In this document: one piece after another, positions 1 to 6,606 of the stretch
Position numbering within the stretch: the first letter of the stretch is position 1
Layout of the letters: the number at the start of each line of letters is the position of its first letter
Assembly: GCA_030040825.1 (NCBI GenBank)
Contig: JASHSY010000050.1
Coordinates: 1-8,802 of the forward strand
Length of the DNA stretch: 8,802 nucleotides
Reading direction: 5' to 3'
Source: Xanthobacteraceae bacterium
Lineage (GTDB): Bacteria; Pseudomonadota; Alphaproteobacteria; Rhizobiales; Xanthobacteraceae
The notes under the pieces: model-generated
The model's input: only the letters and a program-made list of their open reading frames with translations
The model's database searches: none
Told to the model about the DNA's origin: nothing
Made by a program: the position numbers and the translations under genes

Positions 1-1
1 A

Positions 2-676
2 TCGTCGGGGCTCACCGCGCTGATCAGCAGCATGAACCCGGTGCTGACCGCCGTTCTGGCCGCGTTTTTTCTCGGCGAGCCGATGACCTGGCGCAAGGCC
101 GGCGGCCTTGTCCTCGGCGTTATCGGTATCGCCTTCATCGTGCATGGCCGCGTCGGCAGCGGCGCCGAAAGCGCGTCCGGGATTGCGCTCGTGCTTGCGG
201 GACTGGTGTCGCTGGTGAGCGGCGCGATCCTGTTCAAGCGGCTTGCACCCAATGGCGGACTGTGGATCACCAACGGCATCCAGAATCTCGCCGGCGCGCT
301 GGCGCTGGCGCCGGTGGCGCTGACGACGGAGTCGATCGGCGCAATTTCACCGAGCTGGCGGCTATTGGCCGCGCTGGTCTATCTCGCGGTGATCGGCTCG
401 GTGTTGGCCTATCTGCTGTGGCTTCATTTGCTCACCGTGCAGGGCGCCACTGCGGCCAGCGCCTATCACTTTCTCATGCCGCCGCTCGGGCTCTTATTCG
501 GCTGGCTCGTCCTCGGCGAGCATATGGCGCCGCACGAGCTCGCCGGCATCATTCCGGTGGCGATTGGCATTTATCTGGTGACGCGGCCGGCCGCGGTGCG
601 AAAGGCCGCGCATTGCCTGGCCGACGGAAGTTCTAATCCCGCCGGAACGCGACGCTGGCGATCCAGCCGGTCATGA
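2..676 (+). CDS. EamA/DMT-family transporter, 3' part (5' end outside window)
   Basis: The open frame enters from the left edge at position 2, so the true start is outside; about 224 residues are visible. The visible part begins near the end of the first EamA half (SSMNPVLTAVLAAFFLGEP, then a helix around GLVLGVIGIAFIV). A second half with five hydrophobic stretches follows and ends with the typical FGWLVLGEHMAPHELAG and GIYLVTRPA segments. The GEP and GEH motifs before the last helix of each half are characteristic of drug/metabolite transporters, which are ten-helix inner-membrane exporters or permeases of small metabolites. The substrate cannot be told from sequence. After the last helix the protein has a short basic tail (GTRRWRSSRS), encoded antisense to the end of the next gene, with a 44-bp convergent overlap. 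Family assignment is firm; specific function is unknown. Confidence 0.88.
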   Translation, partial: SSGLTALISSMNPVLTAVLAAFFLGEPMTWRKAGGLVLGVIGIAFIVHGRVGSGAESASGIALVLAGLVSLVSGAILFKRLAPNGGLWITNGIQNLAGALALAPVALTTESIGAISPSWRLLAALVYLAVIGSVLAYLLWLHLLTVQGATAASAYHFLMPPLGLLFGWLVLGEHMAPHELAGIIPVAIGIYLVTRPAAVRKAAHCLADGSSNPAGTRRWRSSRS

Positions 677-1409
677 GCGCCATCAGCGCAGTGGCGATCC
701 CGTACAGCAAACCATGTTGCTGCGCGGCGTTGACCACGAATTGCTCGAAGCCGACCTTGACGATGTCGAACGTCGAATCTGCACGCGCGAGCAAGTTACC
801 TTCGGCGAACAGCTTCACGTCGACCTGGTATTTGCCGATCGGCACTTCCGCCGGCAGCTTGATCGCCGCGCGGAACAGCGTGGGGGTCAACAGCGTCACC
901 GCGTGCGGCTCCTCGCTATAGAGGCCGCGCTCGCGCATCAGCCGGATCAGCTCGCCGCGGAACGGATCGCTGGCCACCGTGCCGATGTCGTTATGAATTA
1001 ACTCGGGCAGCGGCGTATCGGTGAGCCCGACTTGCAGCCGGCGGCGGGTCTCGGCGTTGGTAATCACATCGAGTGGGCCGGTAGCGAGAACAGCCAGATA
1101 CGACGGCACATCGACAAATGTCCGTCCCCGCGTGTTCACCCAGATGCCGAGCACCCGCGACTTGCGCCGCGCGCGCAACGTCTCGTGCGGGCCGGTGACG
1201 GTGGCGACAATGTCGTACGGCCCCTTGCGCAGCGGACTTGCAGCGTCGCGCTCGACCGAGCCGAACAACATCAGTTGCACGCCGGTGTAGTTCGACGTGA
1301 TCAGCACGCGGTGATCGCTCAGGGCGGTGATCAATCGTTCGGCCGCGGCGGCTGGGCCGGCGCCGGCGAGCAAGCCTACCAGCATCAACGGGGCGGCGCG
1401 CGGCCTCAT
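633..1409 (-). CDS. TIGR02186-family exported, membrane-anchored protein of unknown function
   Basis: This is a 258-residue protein. Residues 1-23 look like a signal peptide (MRPRAAPLMLVGLLAGAGPA followed by an alanine run before ER). A mostly beta-like periplasmic domain follows, containing SDHRVLITSNYTGVQLMLFG near residues 31-50 and the GIWVNTRGRTFVDVPSYLAV segment around 88-107. A C-terminal membrane helix lies near 234-254 and ends in a short RRD tail. I recognise this as the alphaproteobacterial TIGR02186 / PF09608 type, usually found beside a TauE/SafE permease. The ATG at 1409 is chosen because it overlaps the permease stop as ATGA and has a GGGGG ribosome-binding-like run at 1416-1420, six bases upstream. 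A longer frame to 1523 would overlap the permease by over 100 bases and lacks the signal peptide at its N-terminus. Its biochemical role is unknown; an accessory subunit of the permease is an inference. Confidence 0.85.
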   Translation of the reverse strand: MRPRAAPLMLVGLLAGAGPAAAAERLITALSDHRVLITSNYTGVQLMLFGSVERDAASPLRKGPYDIVATVTGPHETLRARRKSRVLGIWVNTRGRTFVDVPSYLAVLATGPLDVITNAETRRRLQVGLTDTPLPELIHNDIGTVASDPFRGELIRLMRERGLYSEEPHAVTLLTPTLFRAAIKLPAEVPIGKYQVDVKLFAEGNLLARADSTFDIVKVGFEQFVVNAAQQHGLLYGIATALMALMTGWIASVAFRRD

Positions 1410-2332
1410 GGCGTACCCCCAATGATGCGGATCGAATACAAGTCTTCCGGGCGCAGCACGAGATCGAAGGCAAAGCGCAAGCCAACCGCCAGCACGAGAA
1501 GCCCAAGCATGAGGCGAAGCCACTCACCGCGGATGCGTTGTCCGGCATGGGCGCCGAACTGCGCACCGATCACCCCGCCGATCATCAGAATCAGCGCAAG
1601 CACCGCATCGACCAGATGATTGGTCGCCGCGTGCAGGATGGTGGCCGACACCATGGTGAGAAAGGTAAGCACCATCGAGGTGCCGATCACGGTCGCCGTC
1701 GGTACTCGCAGAAGATAAATGAGCATGGGCACCAGCAGAAAGCCGCCGCCGATGCCCATGATCGCGCCCAGGAAACCGATAATGAAGCCGATGCCCAGCA
1801 CCGGAATGGCGGATGCGTAGATTTTCGAGCGCTTGAAGCGGAGCTTGAGCGGCAGGCCGAGAACCCAGGGGTGGCTGCCCGGCCGGCGCAGGATCGCCGG
1901 CCCGCCGAAATGCGTGCGAACGATGGCGCGCGCGCTCTCGCCGACCATCAGCGCGCCGACGATGCTCAGCAGCGTGACGTATGACAGGCCGATCACCAAA
2001 TCGAGCTGGTCGAGCGCGCGCAGCCAAGTGAACAGCGCGACGCCGCCGATGCTGCCGACAACGCCGCCGGCGAGCAGCGTCAGTGCCAGCGTGATGTCGA
2101 TGGCGTTTCTTCGCCAATAAGCGATCGTCCCGGAGAACGAGGACGCCGCCACATGGGTGGTGACGCTCGCCACCGCGACGGCCGGCTGCACGCCGATGAA
2201 GATCAACAGCGGCGTCATCAGGAATCCGCCGCCGACGCCGAACATGCCGGAAATGAAGCCGACCGCGAGCCCCATCGTGAATACGACGAACACGTTGACG
2301 GGAATATCGGCGATCGGAAGGAAGATCTGCAC
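1406..2332 (-). CDS. TauE/SafE-family permease (probable sulfite/organosulfonate exporter)
   Basis: This is a 308-residue integral membrane protein with about eight hydrophobic helices. It shows the internal duplication of the TauE/SafE family (PF01925): GFISGMFGVGGGFLMTPLLI at residues 25-44 and GFLGAIMGIGGGFLLVPMLI at 186-205. The two halves are joined by a hydrophilic loop around residues 132-170 rich in basic residues, probably cytoplasmic. Family members move sulfite, sulfoacetate, thiosulfate or other small anions across the inner membrane; the substrate here is not determined. The start is GTG at 2332: no in-frame ATG, GTG or TTG occurs upstream before a stop codon at 2402-2404, and the first internal ATG is residue 20, inside the first helix. 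The Shine-Dalgarno is weak. The gene overlaps the TIGR02186 gene by four bases, implying translational coupling. Confidence 0.9.
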   Translation of the reverse strand: MQIFLPIADIPVNVFVVFTMGLAVGFISGMFGVGGGFLMTPLLIFIGVQPAVAVASVTTHVAASSFSGTIAYWRRNAIDITLALTLLAGGVVGSIGGVALFTWLRALDQLDLVIGLSYVTLLSIVGALMVGESARAIVRTHFGGPAILRRPGSHPWVLGLPLKLRFKRSKIYASAIPVLGIGFIIGFLGAIMGIGGGFLLVPMLIYLLRVPTATVIGTSMVLTFLTMVSATILHAATNHLVDAVLALILMIGGVIGAQFGAHAGQRIRGEWLRLMLGLLVLAVGLRFAFDLVLRPEDLYSIRIIGGTP

Positions 2333-2454
2333 GATGAAGCTACCAGGGCGCTTGCTACGCGGTTGGACCGTTCTACTCGCGCAATGCTGCGCGGCATACC
2401 GTCAACGACGGATCGGCGCACAGATTTGACCGGGAGCGGCGCCGCGGCGCCCGC
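2333..2454 (-). other. 122-bp spacer between PodJ-like gene and permease gene
   Basis: This stretch separates two minus-strand genes. Apart from the GC-rich hairpin at its right end I see no convincing feature. No clear -35/-10 pair can be assigned for the permease, although the spacer is long enough for a promoter. The permease could therefore be transcribed from its own promoter or by readthrough. Confidence 0.4.
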
Positions 2455-2456
2455 TC
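2434..2456 (-). terminator. GC-rich hairpin at the end of the PodJ-like gene
   Basis: A perfect 14-base palindrome, GGCGCCGCGGCGCC, sits at 2438-2451. It is extended by GAGC (2434-2437) pairing with GCTC (2453-2456), with one bulged base. The stem overlaps the stop codon of the PodJ-like gene on the minus strand. It could slow RNA polymerase or protect the mRNA 3' end, but no U-rich tract follows on the minus strand, so it is not a classical intrinsic terminator. GC-rich palindromes also arise by chance in DNA of this composition. Confidence 0.3.
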
Positions 2457-5400
2457 AGTTTACTTTCGCGGCGTCCGGCGTGGATCGCTTGGCGCTCGCA
2501 TGCGCCTTCGGTTTGGCGGCCGGCGCGCCGTTTCCGGCGGCATCCCAAGTATCTTTGATCGCGATCACATCGGGCGGCTGCGGGATCGGTGTCCACTTCT
2601 CGGCGGCGCTGCGCGCCGCTTCGAGCTCCTTCTGGTCGAGATGGGCGGCGATTTCGTCGCGCTTCTTCGCCGCGTCGTTATCGCCGTTCCTGGCCGCAAG
2701 CGAAAACCATTTGTAGGACTCGGCGAAGTTCTGCTCGACTCCGACGCCGCGCGCGTAGAGGATGGCGAGATTGTATTGACTGTCGGTAACGCCGCGGTCG
2801 GCCGCCTTGCGGAACCACTGCGCAGCGCGACGGTAATCGGCCTTGCCGTCGACGCCTTCGGCGTAAAGCACCGCGAGGTTGTGCATTGCCTTGCCGTGAC
2901 CCTTTTCGGCGGCGGAACGATAGAGGTCGCGCGCCGTCGCCAGATCTTTGCGCACGCCGACCCCTTTTTCGTACAGCGCGCCAAGCCGGAACTGCGCGGG
3001 GGCAAGTCCTTTCTTCGCCGCGATGTCGAACCAGTGCGCCGCTTCACCATTGTTGGTCGGAACGACCCGGCCATCGGCGAAGCGCGCCGCCACCTCGTAA
3101 GCCGCGCGCGGGTCGCCGGCGAGCGCGGCGCTCCGCAGCATTGGTCCGCCGATGGCGATCGGCAGCTTTTCGCCGCTTGAGGCAGCCGCGGTGCCGGCGG
3201 CGCCTCGTTGCGCCGATACTTTCGGCAGCGAACCGGTAACATCGGCCGGTGAACTCACAGGCGCCGCAGCGGCAGGGCCGCTGGGCGTCTCGTCGCCGCC
3301 CGGCGGCGCCACTGAAGATTGCTGGTCCGGATGCGGCGGAGCCGGAGTCGGCGTCGAGCTGGACGGCGGCGCTGGCACGCTTTGCGGAGCATCGGCTTCG
3401 GGCGGCGGCGCAATTAGCGTCGGCGGCGCCGGTGCGTTGGCGTCCGGCGCTCCCGCAGGGAGGGCCTGCGGCTCCGCCTGAACGCGCGGCGGTTCGACCG
3501 GCAAGGACTTGGGTTCGGGTTGCTGCGGTGGCGCCTCGCTCTTCACATGCGGCGGTGTGCTCGGACCGTCATCCTCAAAAAACCGCGAAACGATATGGAA
3601 ACCGCCGACGATGATCACGACGACCGCAGCCGCAACCGCCAGCGTACGCAGTTTCTCGGTCCATTTCTTTACCGGTGCGGCAGCGGTGATGATGTCGCCG
3701 GCCTTGCTCTCGGGGGCGATGCTGGCGGCGGCTTTTGCGGCGCGCCGCGCTGCTGCGATGAAATCGGACTTGCCGCCGCCTGGATCGGGAATAACCGGCG
3801 GCTTTGCTCCAATCGCTGCTTCCGAGGCGGCGATCCGCTCCGCAGCCGAGGCTGTTGCACGCGCGCGGTTGGCGCCGGAACCAGGCTCCAGCGGGTGATC
3901 GGGCGGCAGGCTTGGATCGATCGGCATCCGTGTGCGGGCAAGGCGTTGCGATGGGGCCATGGGCGACGCCGGTCGCCGCTGTGGCGGCAGCTCCGGTTGG
4001 CCAACTTCCGCGGCAAACAAGGCCTCGTCGGTTTGTTCCAGTGCCGCCGGCGTCCTGCGCTCTGCCGGTATTTGCACGGCCTCGGGCAGTTCCGCGGGCA
4101 TCGGTGCCGGTTCGGGCGCGGGCTCCGTGGCGGCCTCGTTCGGTTTGGCGCCACGCATGTCGCTCTCGATCATGGCAAGACGATCGACGACATGCTCGAC
4201 GGTGCCGTGCACTGCTTCGAGCGAGTCTTCGAGTTTGGCTTGTGCGCGTCGATCGGTTGATTTGATATCGGCAGCATCCTCAACGCCGCCGCCGATGGGC
4301 CCGACACTCGGCGCAACGGTCGCGCCGCCGCTGCGTAACTGCTCGATGTAAACCAGAAGATCGGCAAGCCCGCGCTCGACCCCTTCCAGCAGTCCAAGCC
4401 GCGCATCCGAAACATCGAGCCGTTTGACCAGGCCGGCGATGCGGTCCTCCAGATGCGCGAGCGCGGTGTGATCGGTATGGGTGAGTTGCACCCATTCGAG
4501 CTTCTCGATCAGGCCGGTCAGGAGCTTCTCAAGTTCGCGCGGCACCGCATGCCCGGCTTCGGTCGAGGCAGTGATGGCGCCCGCGAGCGTGTCGATGCGG
4601 GCCTCCAGCGCCGTCAGCGTCGGCGAACTCATCCCGCCGACGGCGAGGCCGTCGATTTTCGCTGCCAATGCGCGGACGTCTTCGGCGACTTTCGTCAGCG
4701 TATCGTTGGAGGCGACGTGCGAGATGATGCCGCGCAGGCCGCCGATCGCCGTTTCCAGTTGCTGCAACGCAGCCGGGTCGTCGCGCGCGACAATGGCATC
4801 GACTTTTTGCGACAGCGTACTCACCGCCTCCTGGAAGCCAACCAGGCTTTCAGCCGGAGTGAGCGTGCGGAGCGCTTCGCGTACATCGATCAGGCCGTGT
4901 TCGATGCCGGCGAGCGCAGACCCATCTGCGCCGGATTGGCGTGTGTGATCGATGCGTTGCGCCAGCGCCTTGACCTCAATCTCCAGCGATTCCAAAGCGC
5001 GGCGCGGCAGCGCTTCGTTGAGCGACTGACTGATGGCAGCGAGATCGCTTTGCAGGCCGGCGATTGCCGCTTGAAGATCCCCGGCGGGCTGTAGCTTTTC
5101 GATCCGCGCGGTGATCTCGCGGAGTTGTCGCTCCAACAGGCTCATGTCGAGCGGTTCGCCGTAGTGCGTCGGGGATTCGGACTGCGGACGCGATGGGAAC
5201 GGTTGCGGCTCGCGCTCGCTGAACGAGGGTTGCGGCGGCGTATCGTCGTCGAGCGCGGGCTGCGGCGCTTTGATGTCATCCGCTGCTTTATCATCGAGAG
5301 CGCGCTGGCGGGCCGCGATCTCGGCGACGGCGCGGTCAATCGATGCGTCGCGCGGATCCTCGACGCGCTGGTTGGCTGGCAGCTCATCCTGGCGCGTCCG

Positions 5401-5835
5401 CTCGCGGCGCGGGCGCGGAGGATGCTGTGGTTCGCCGCGATAAGGCCCCCCCGGAAACCTGTATTCGTCACGCTCAGGCGGTGCGCGGCGCTGCACCGGC
5501 GGTTCATCGTCGTATTCGTCTTCGTGACGGGCACGGCGCCGCCACGGCGGCGGCGCTTCGCGGTAGCGCTCGCGCTCATGGTCCCGCTCGTGTTCCCGCT
5601 CGCGCCAGCGCTGCGGCGGGTCGCGATCTTGGTAGCGCGGTCGCGGCCGATAGTGATCGTCGGCCGCTTGGTCGAAATCGCTACCCGACCAGCCGTCATC
5701 GTCCTCTTCGGCCGGCCGGATGACGGTGTTGAGCCATTCGCCGACCGACAGTCCCGAACGGCGCGCGGCCTCGCGCGCCATCGTGCGCGTTTCCGGACGG
5801 AGACCTCTGAGATTCCACGGACCGCCCGATTTCAT
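2455..5835 (-). CDS. podJ: PodJ-like polar localization factor with SEL1 repeats
   Basis: This is a 1126-residue protein from ATG at 5835. The N-terminus (PWNLRGLRPETRTMAREAAR, then RSGLSVGEWLN, about residues 6-36) matches the conserved start of alphaproteobacterial PodJ polar scaffolds. Next come an Arg/Glu/Asp/Pro-rich linker (about 45-160), a long helical, probably coiled-coil region with regular leucines (about 230-560), and a proline-rich stretch. One membrane helix follows near 731-752 (LAVAAAVVVIIVGGFHIVS), then a Pro/Ala linker (about 757-845) and four SEL1-type repeats (about 900-1052). Topology should be cytoplasmic N-terminus and periplasmic SEL1 region. PodJ in Caulobacter and Agrobacterium recruits proteins to one pole. 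Here I see no peptidoglycan-binding domain after the SEL1 repeats, only a Lys/Ala-rich tail. TTG at 5847 and GTG at 5841 are alternative starts; ATG has a GGA element ten bases upstream. It is the only clear gene in this interval; opposite-strand frames are shadows. Confidence 0.85.
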   Translation of the reverse strand: MKSGGPWNLRGLRPETRTMAREAARRSGLSVGEWLNTVIRPAEEDDDGWSGSDFDQAADDHYRPRPRYQDRDPPQRWREREHERDHERERYREAPPPWRRRARHEDEYDDEPPVQRRAPPERDEYRFPGGPYRGEPQHPPRPRRERTRQDELPANQRVEDPRDASIDRAVAEIAARQRALDDKAADDIKAPQPALDDDTPPQPSFSEREPQPFPSRPQSESPTHYGEPLDMSLLERQLREITARIEKLQPAGDLQAAIAGLQSDLAAISQSLNEALPRRALESLEIEVKALAQRIDHTRQSGADGSALAGIEHGLIDVREALRTLTPAESLVGFQEAVSTLSQKVDAIVARDDPAALQQLETAIGGLRGIISHVASNDTLTKVAEDVRALAAKIDGLAVGGMSSPTLTALEARIDTLAGAITASTEAGHAVPRELEKLLTGLIEKLEWVQLTHTDHTALAHLEDRIAGLVKRLDVSDARLGLLEGVERGLADLLVYIEQLRSGGATVAPSVGPIGGGVEDAADIKSTDRRAQAKLEDSLEAVHGTVEHVVDRLAMIESDMRGAKPNEAATEPAPEPAPMPAELPEAVQIPAERRTPAALEQTDEALFAAEVGQPELPPQRRPASPMAPSQRLARTRMPIDPSLPPDHPLEPGSGANRARATASAAERIAASEAAIGAKPPVIPDPGGGKSDFIAAARRAAKAAASIAPESKAGDIITAAAPVKKWTEKLRTLAVAAAVVVIIVGGFHIVSRFFEDDGPSTPPHVKSEAPPQQPEPKSLPVEPPRVQAEPQALPAGAPDANAPAPPTLIAPPPEADAPQSVPAPPSSSTPTPAPPHPDQQSSVAPPGGDETPSGPAAAAPVSSPADVTGSLPKVSAQRGAAGTAAASSGEKLPIAIGGPMLRSAALAGDPRAAYEVAARFADGRVVPTNNGEAAHWFDIAAKKGLAPAQFRLGALYEKGVGVRKDLATARDLYRSAAEKGHGKAMHNLAVLYAEGVDGKADYRRAAQWFRKAADRGVTDSQYNLAILYARGVGVEQNFAESYKWFSLAARNGDNDAAKKRDEIAAHLDQKELEAARSAAEKWTPIPQPPDVIAIKDTWDAAGNGAPAAKPKAHASAKRSTPDAAKVN

Positions 5836-5948
5836 TCTCACGTCCAAGCCACATCGGAGGAGCAGGAAGTGCGCGGGTGCGAGCCGATGCCCGTGAACAG
5901 ACGACGCGGAGGGCGCGGTTTTCTGTCCTCAGAGCGGAATGTTGAGGA

Positions 5949-5981
5949 TTACGGTAAAGAAGCCGTTAAGAAATCTTACCG
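5949..5981. repeat. Inverted repeat CGGTAA-N18-TTACCG, upstream of PodJ-like gene
   Basis: CGGTAA at 5952-5957 is mirrored by TTACCG at 5976-5981 with 18 bases between. The left arm lies inside the near-palindrome TTACGGTAA (5949-5957), and CCGTTA occurs between the arms at 5963-5968. The words are the same as those in the tandem/palindromic element at 6033-6053, which suggests binding by the same protein. It lies about 115-145 bases upstream of the PodJ-like start. Protein binding is an inference. Confidence 0.4.
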
Positions 5982-6032
5982 AAGGCCGCGCCACGCTCGC
6001 TCACAGGCATCGGCACCGGTGCAAAATAGCCC

Positions 6033-6053
6033 CCGTAACCGTTACCGTTACGG
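6033..6053. promoter_or_regulatory. Palindromic/tandem CCGTWA element, candidate MerR-family operator
   Basis: Three hexamers stand exactly head to tail: CCGTAA (6033-6038), CCGTTA (6039-6044) and CCGTTA (6045-6050). The same bases form an inverted repeat, CCGTAAC (6033-6039), seven bases, then GTTACGG (6047-6053). Within it, GTAAC-C-GTTAC (6035-6045) is a shorter perfect dyad. MerR-family regulators bind dyads in promoters, often their own, and this one is about 70-90 bases upstream of the regulator gene. The element is directly visible; assignment to the adjacent regulator is inferred. Confidence 0.45.
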
Positions 6054-6123
6054 TCGCCTTGTTTGGCACCTGCACAACTTATGAGAGCATGGCGCAGCGC
6101 GGCATCCTTGAGTGGCACATCGC

Positions 6124-6606
6124 ATGACAAATTCGGTAGCGCGACACGCGGTCAGCGCTCCGACGGCTTCGGCGATGGGGCACAACTCCGATACGTCTCA
6201 CCGGCCCAGCGTCAGGCTCGCGGACGACGACGACTGCGTCCTGTCGATCGGCGAGGTCGCGCGCCAGTTCGACCTCACCCCGCGCGCGCTTCGCTTCTAC
6301 GAGTCCAGGCGCCTGATTGCCCCGCAGCGCCGCGGTGCCACCAGGCTCTACCGCCGCGCCGATTGTGAGCGATTGGGTCTTATTCTGACCGGCCGGCGGC
6401 TCGGTTTCACGCTGGCGGAGATCGGTGCCCTGCTCACCCGGCCGGATGGCAAAAGCTTGCACCTGACGCGGGCGCAGTGCGTGACACAGATCAATTTTCT
6501 GGAGCAGCAAAAGCGCGGGATTGAGATGGCGATTGCCGAGTTGCGCCAGATTTATACATCCTTCTACCAGACGCTGATCGATCCGTCCGCCAAGCCATCG
6601 CGCTGA
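6124..6606 (+). CDS. MerR-family transcriptional regulator of a beta-oxidation cluster
   Basis: This is a 160-residue protein from ATG 6124; GTG at 6112 would add four residues, and a stop codon at 6109-6111 excludes anything longer. A polar, probably disordered leader of about 36 residues precedes a MerR winged helix-turn-helix at about 38-105: LSIGEVARQFDLTPRALRFY, the YESRRLIAPQRRGATRLYRR wing, then a helix with LGLILTGRRLGFTLAEIGAL. A C-terminal dimerisation helix follows (about 116-146). The cysteines (37, 81, 119) do not form the metal-binding pattern of MerR or CueR, so an acyl-CoA or other organic effector is more likely than a metal. The short C-terminus has no obvious ligand domain. 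It lies 88 bp upstream of an acyl-CoA dehydrogenase on the same strand, an arrangement I know from related alphaproteobacteria. It probably regulates that cluster and itself. Ribosome-binding signals for the start are weak. Confidence 0.85.
   Translation: MTNSVARHAVSAPTASAMGHNSDTSHRPSVRLADDDDCVLSIGEVARQFDLTPRALRFYESRRLIAPQRRGATRLYRRADCERLGLILTGRRLGFTLAEIGALLTRPDGKSLHLTRAQCVTQINFLEQQKRGIEMAIAELRQIYTSFYQTLIDPSAKPSR

Larger units (their letters stand above)
5836..6123. promoter_or_regulatory. Divergent intergenic region between the PodJ-like gene and merR-type gene
   Basis: This 288-bp region must carry promoters for the minus-strand PodJ-like gene and the plus-strand regulator. From about 5930 to 6085 it is visibly richer in A/T than the flanking genes. 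It contains two elements built from CCGTWA/TTACGG words (listed separately). An ATTTT-containing stretch at 6022-6029 reads CTATTTTG on the minus strand, and TTATGA at 6079-6084 could be a plus-strand -10. No -35/-10 pair with standard spacing is convincing for either direction. A plus-strand frame from ATG 5887 to 6084 (65 codons, very basic) has no ribosome-binding site and reads through the repeats, so I do not call it a gene. Confidence 0.6.

Noticed and set aside
1410..1523. A longer N-terminus for the TIGR02186 protein
   Set aside because: It would overlap the permease gene by more than 100 bases and bury the signal peptide. The ATG at 1409 has a coupled stop/start and a GGGGG site.
5966..5979. 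CtrA-like site TTAA-N6-TTAC upstream of the PodJ-like gene
   Set aside because: The CtrA consensus is TTAA-N7-TTAA. Both the spacing and the second half-site differ. No GANTC methylation site is found in 5836-6123 either, so I do not claim cell-cycle control.
5125..6084. A 319-codon plus-strand frame across the start of the PodJ-like gene and the intergenic region
   Set aside because: It is antisense to the Arg/Glu-rich linker of a well-supported protein, has arginine-rich low-complexity content and no ribosome-binding site. GC-rich DNA gives long open frames opposite real genes.
5887..6084. A possible small basic protein of 65 residues starting MPVNRRRGG in the divergent region
   Set aside because: No Shine-Dalgarno upstream, very basic composition, and part of its sequence (RNRYRYGR) simply translates the tandem hexamers. 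It also occupies the space needed for the promoters.
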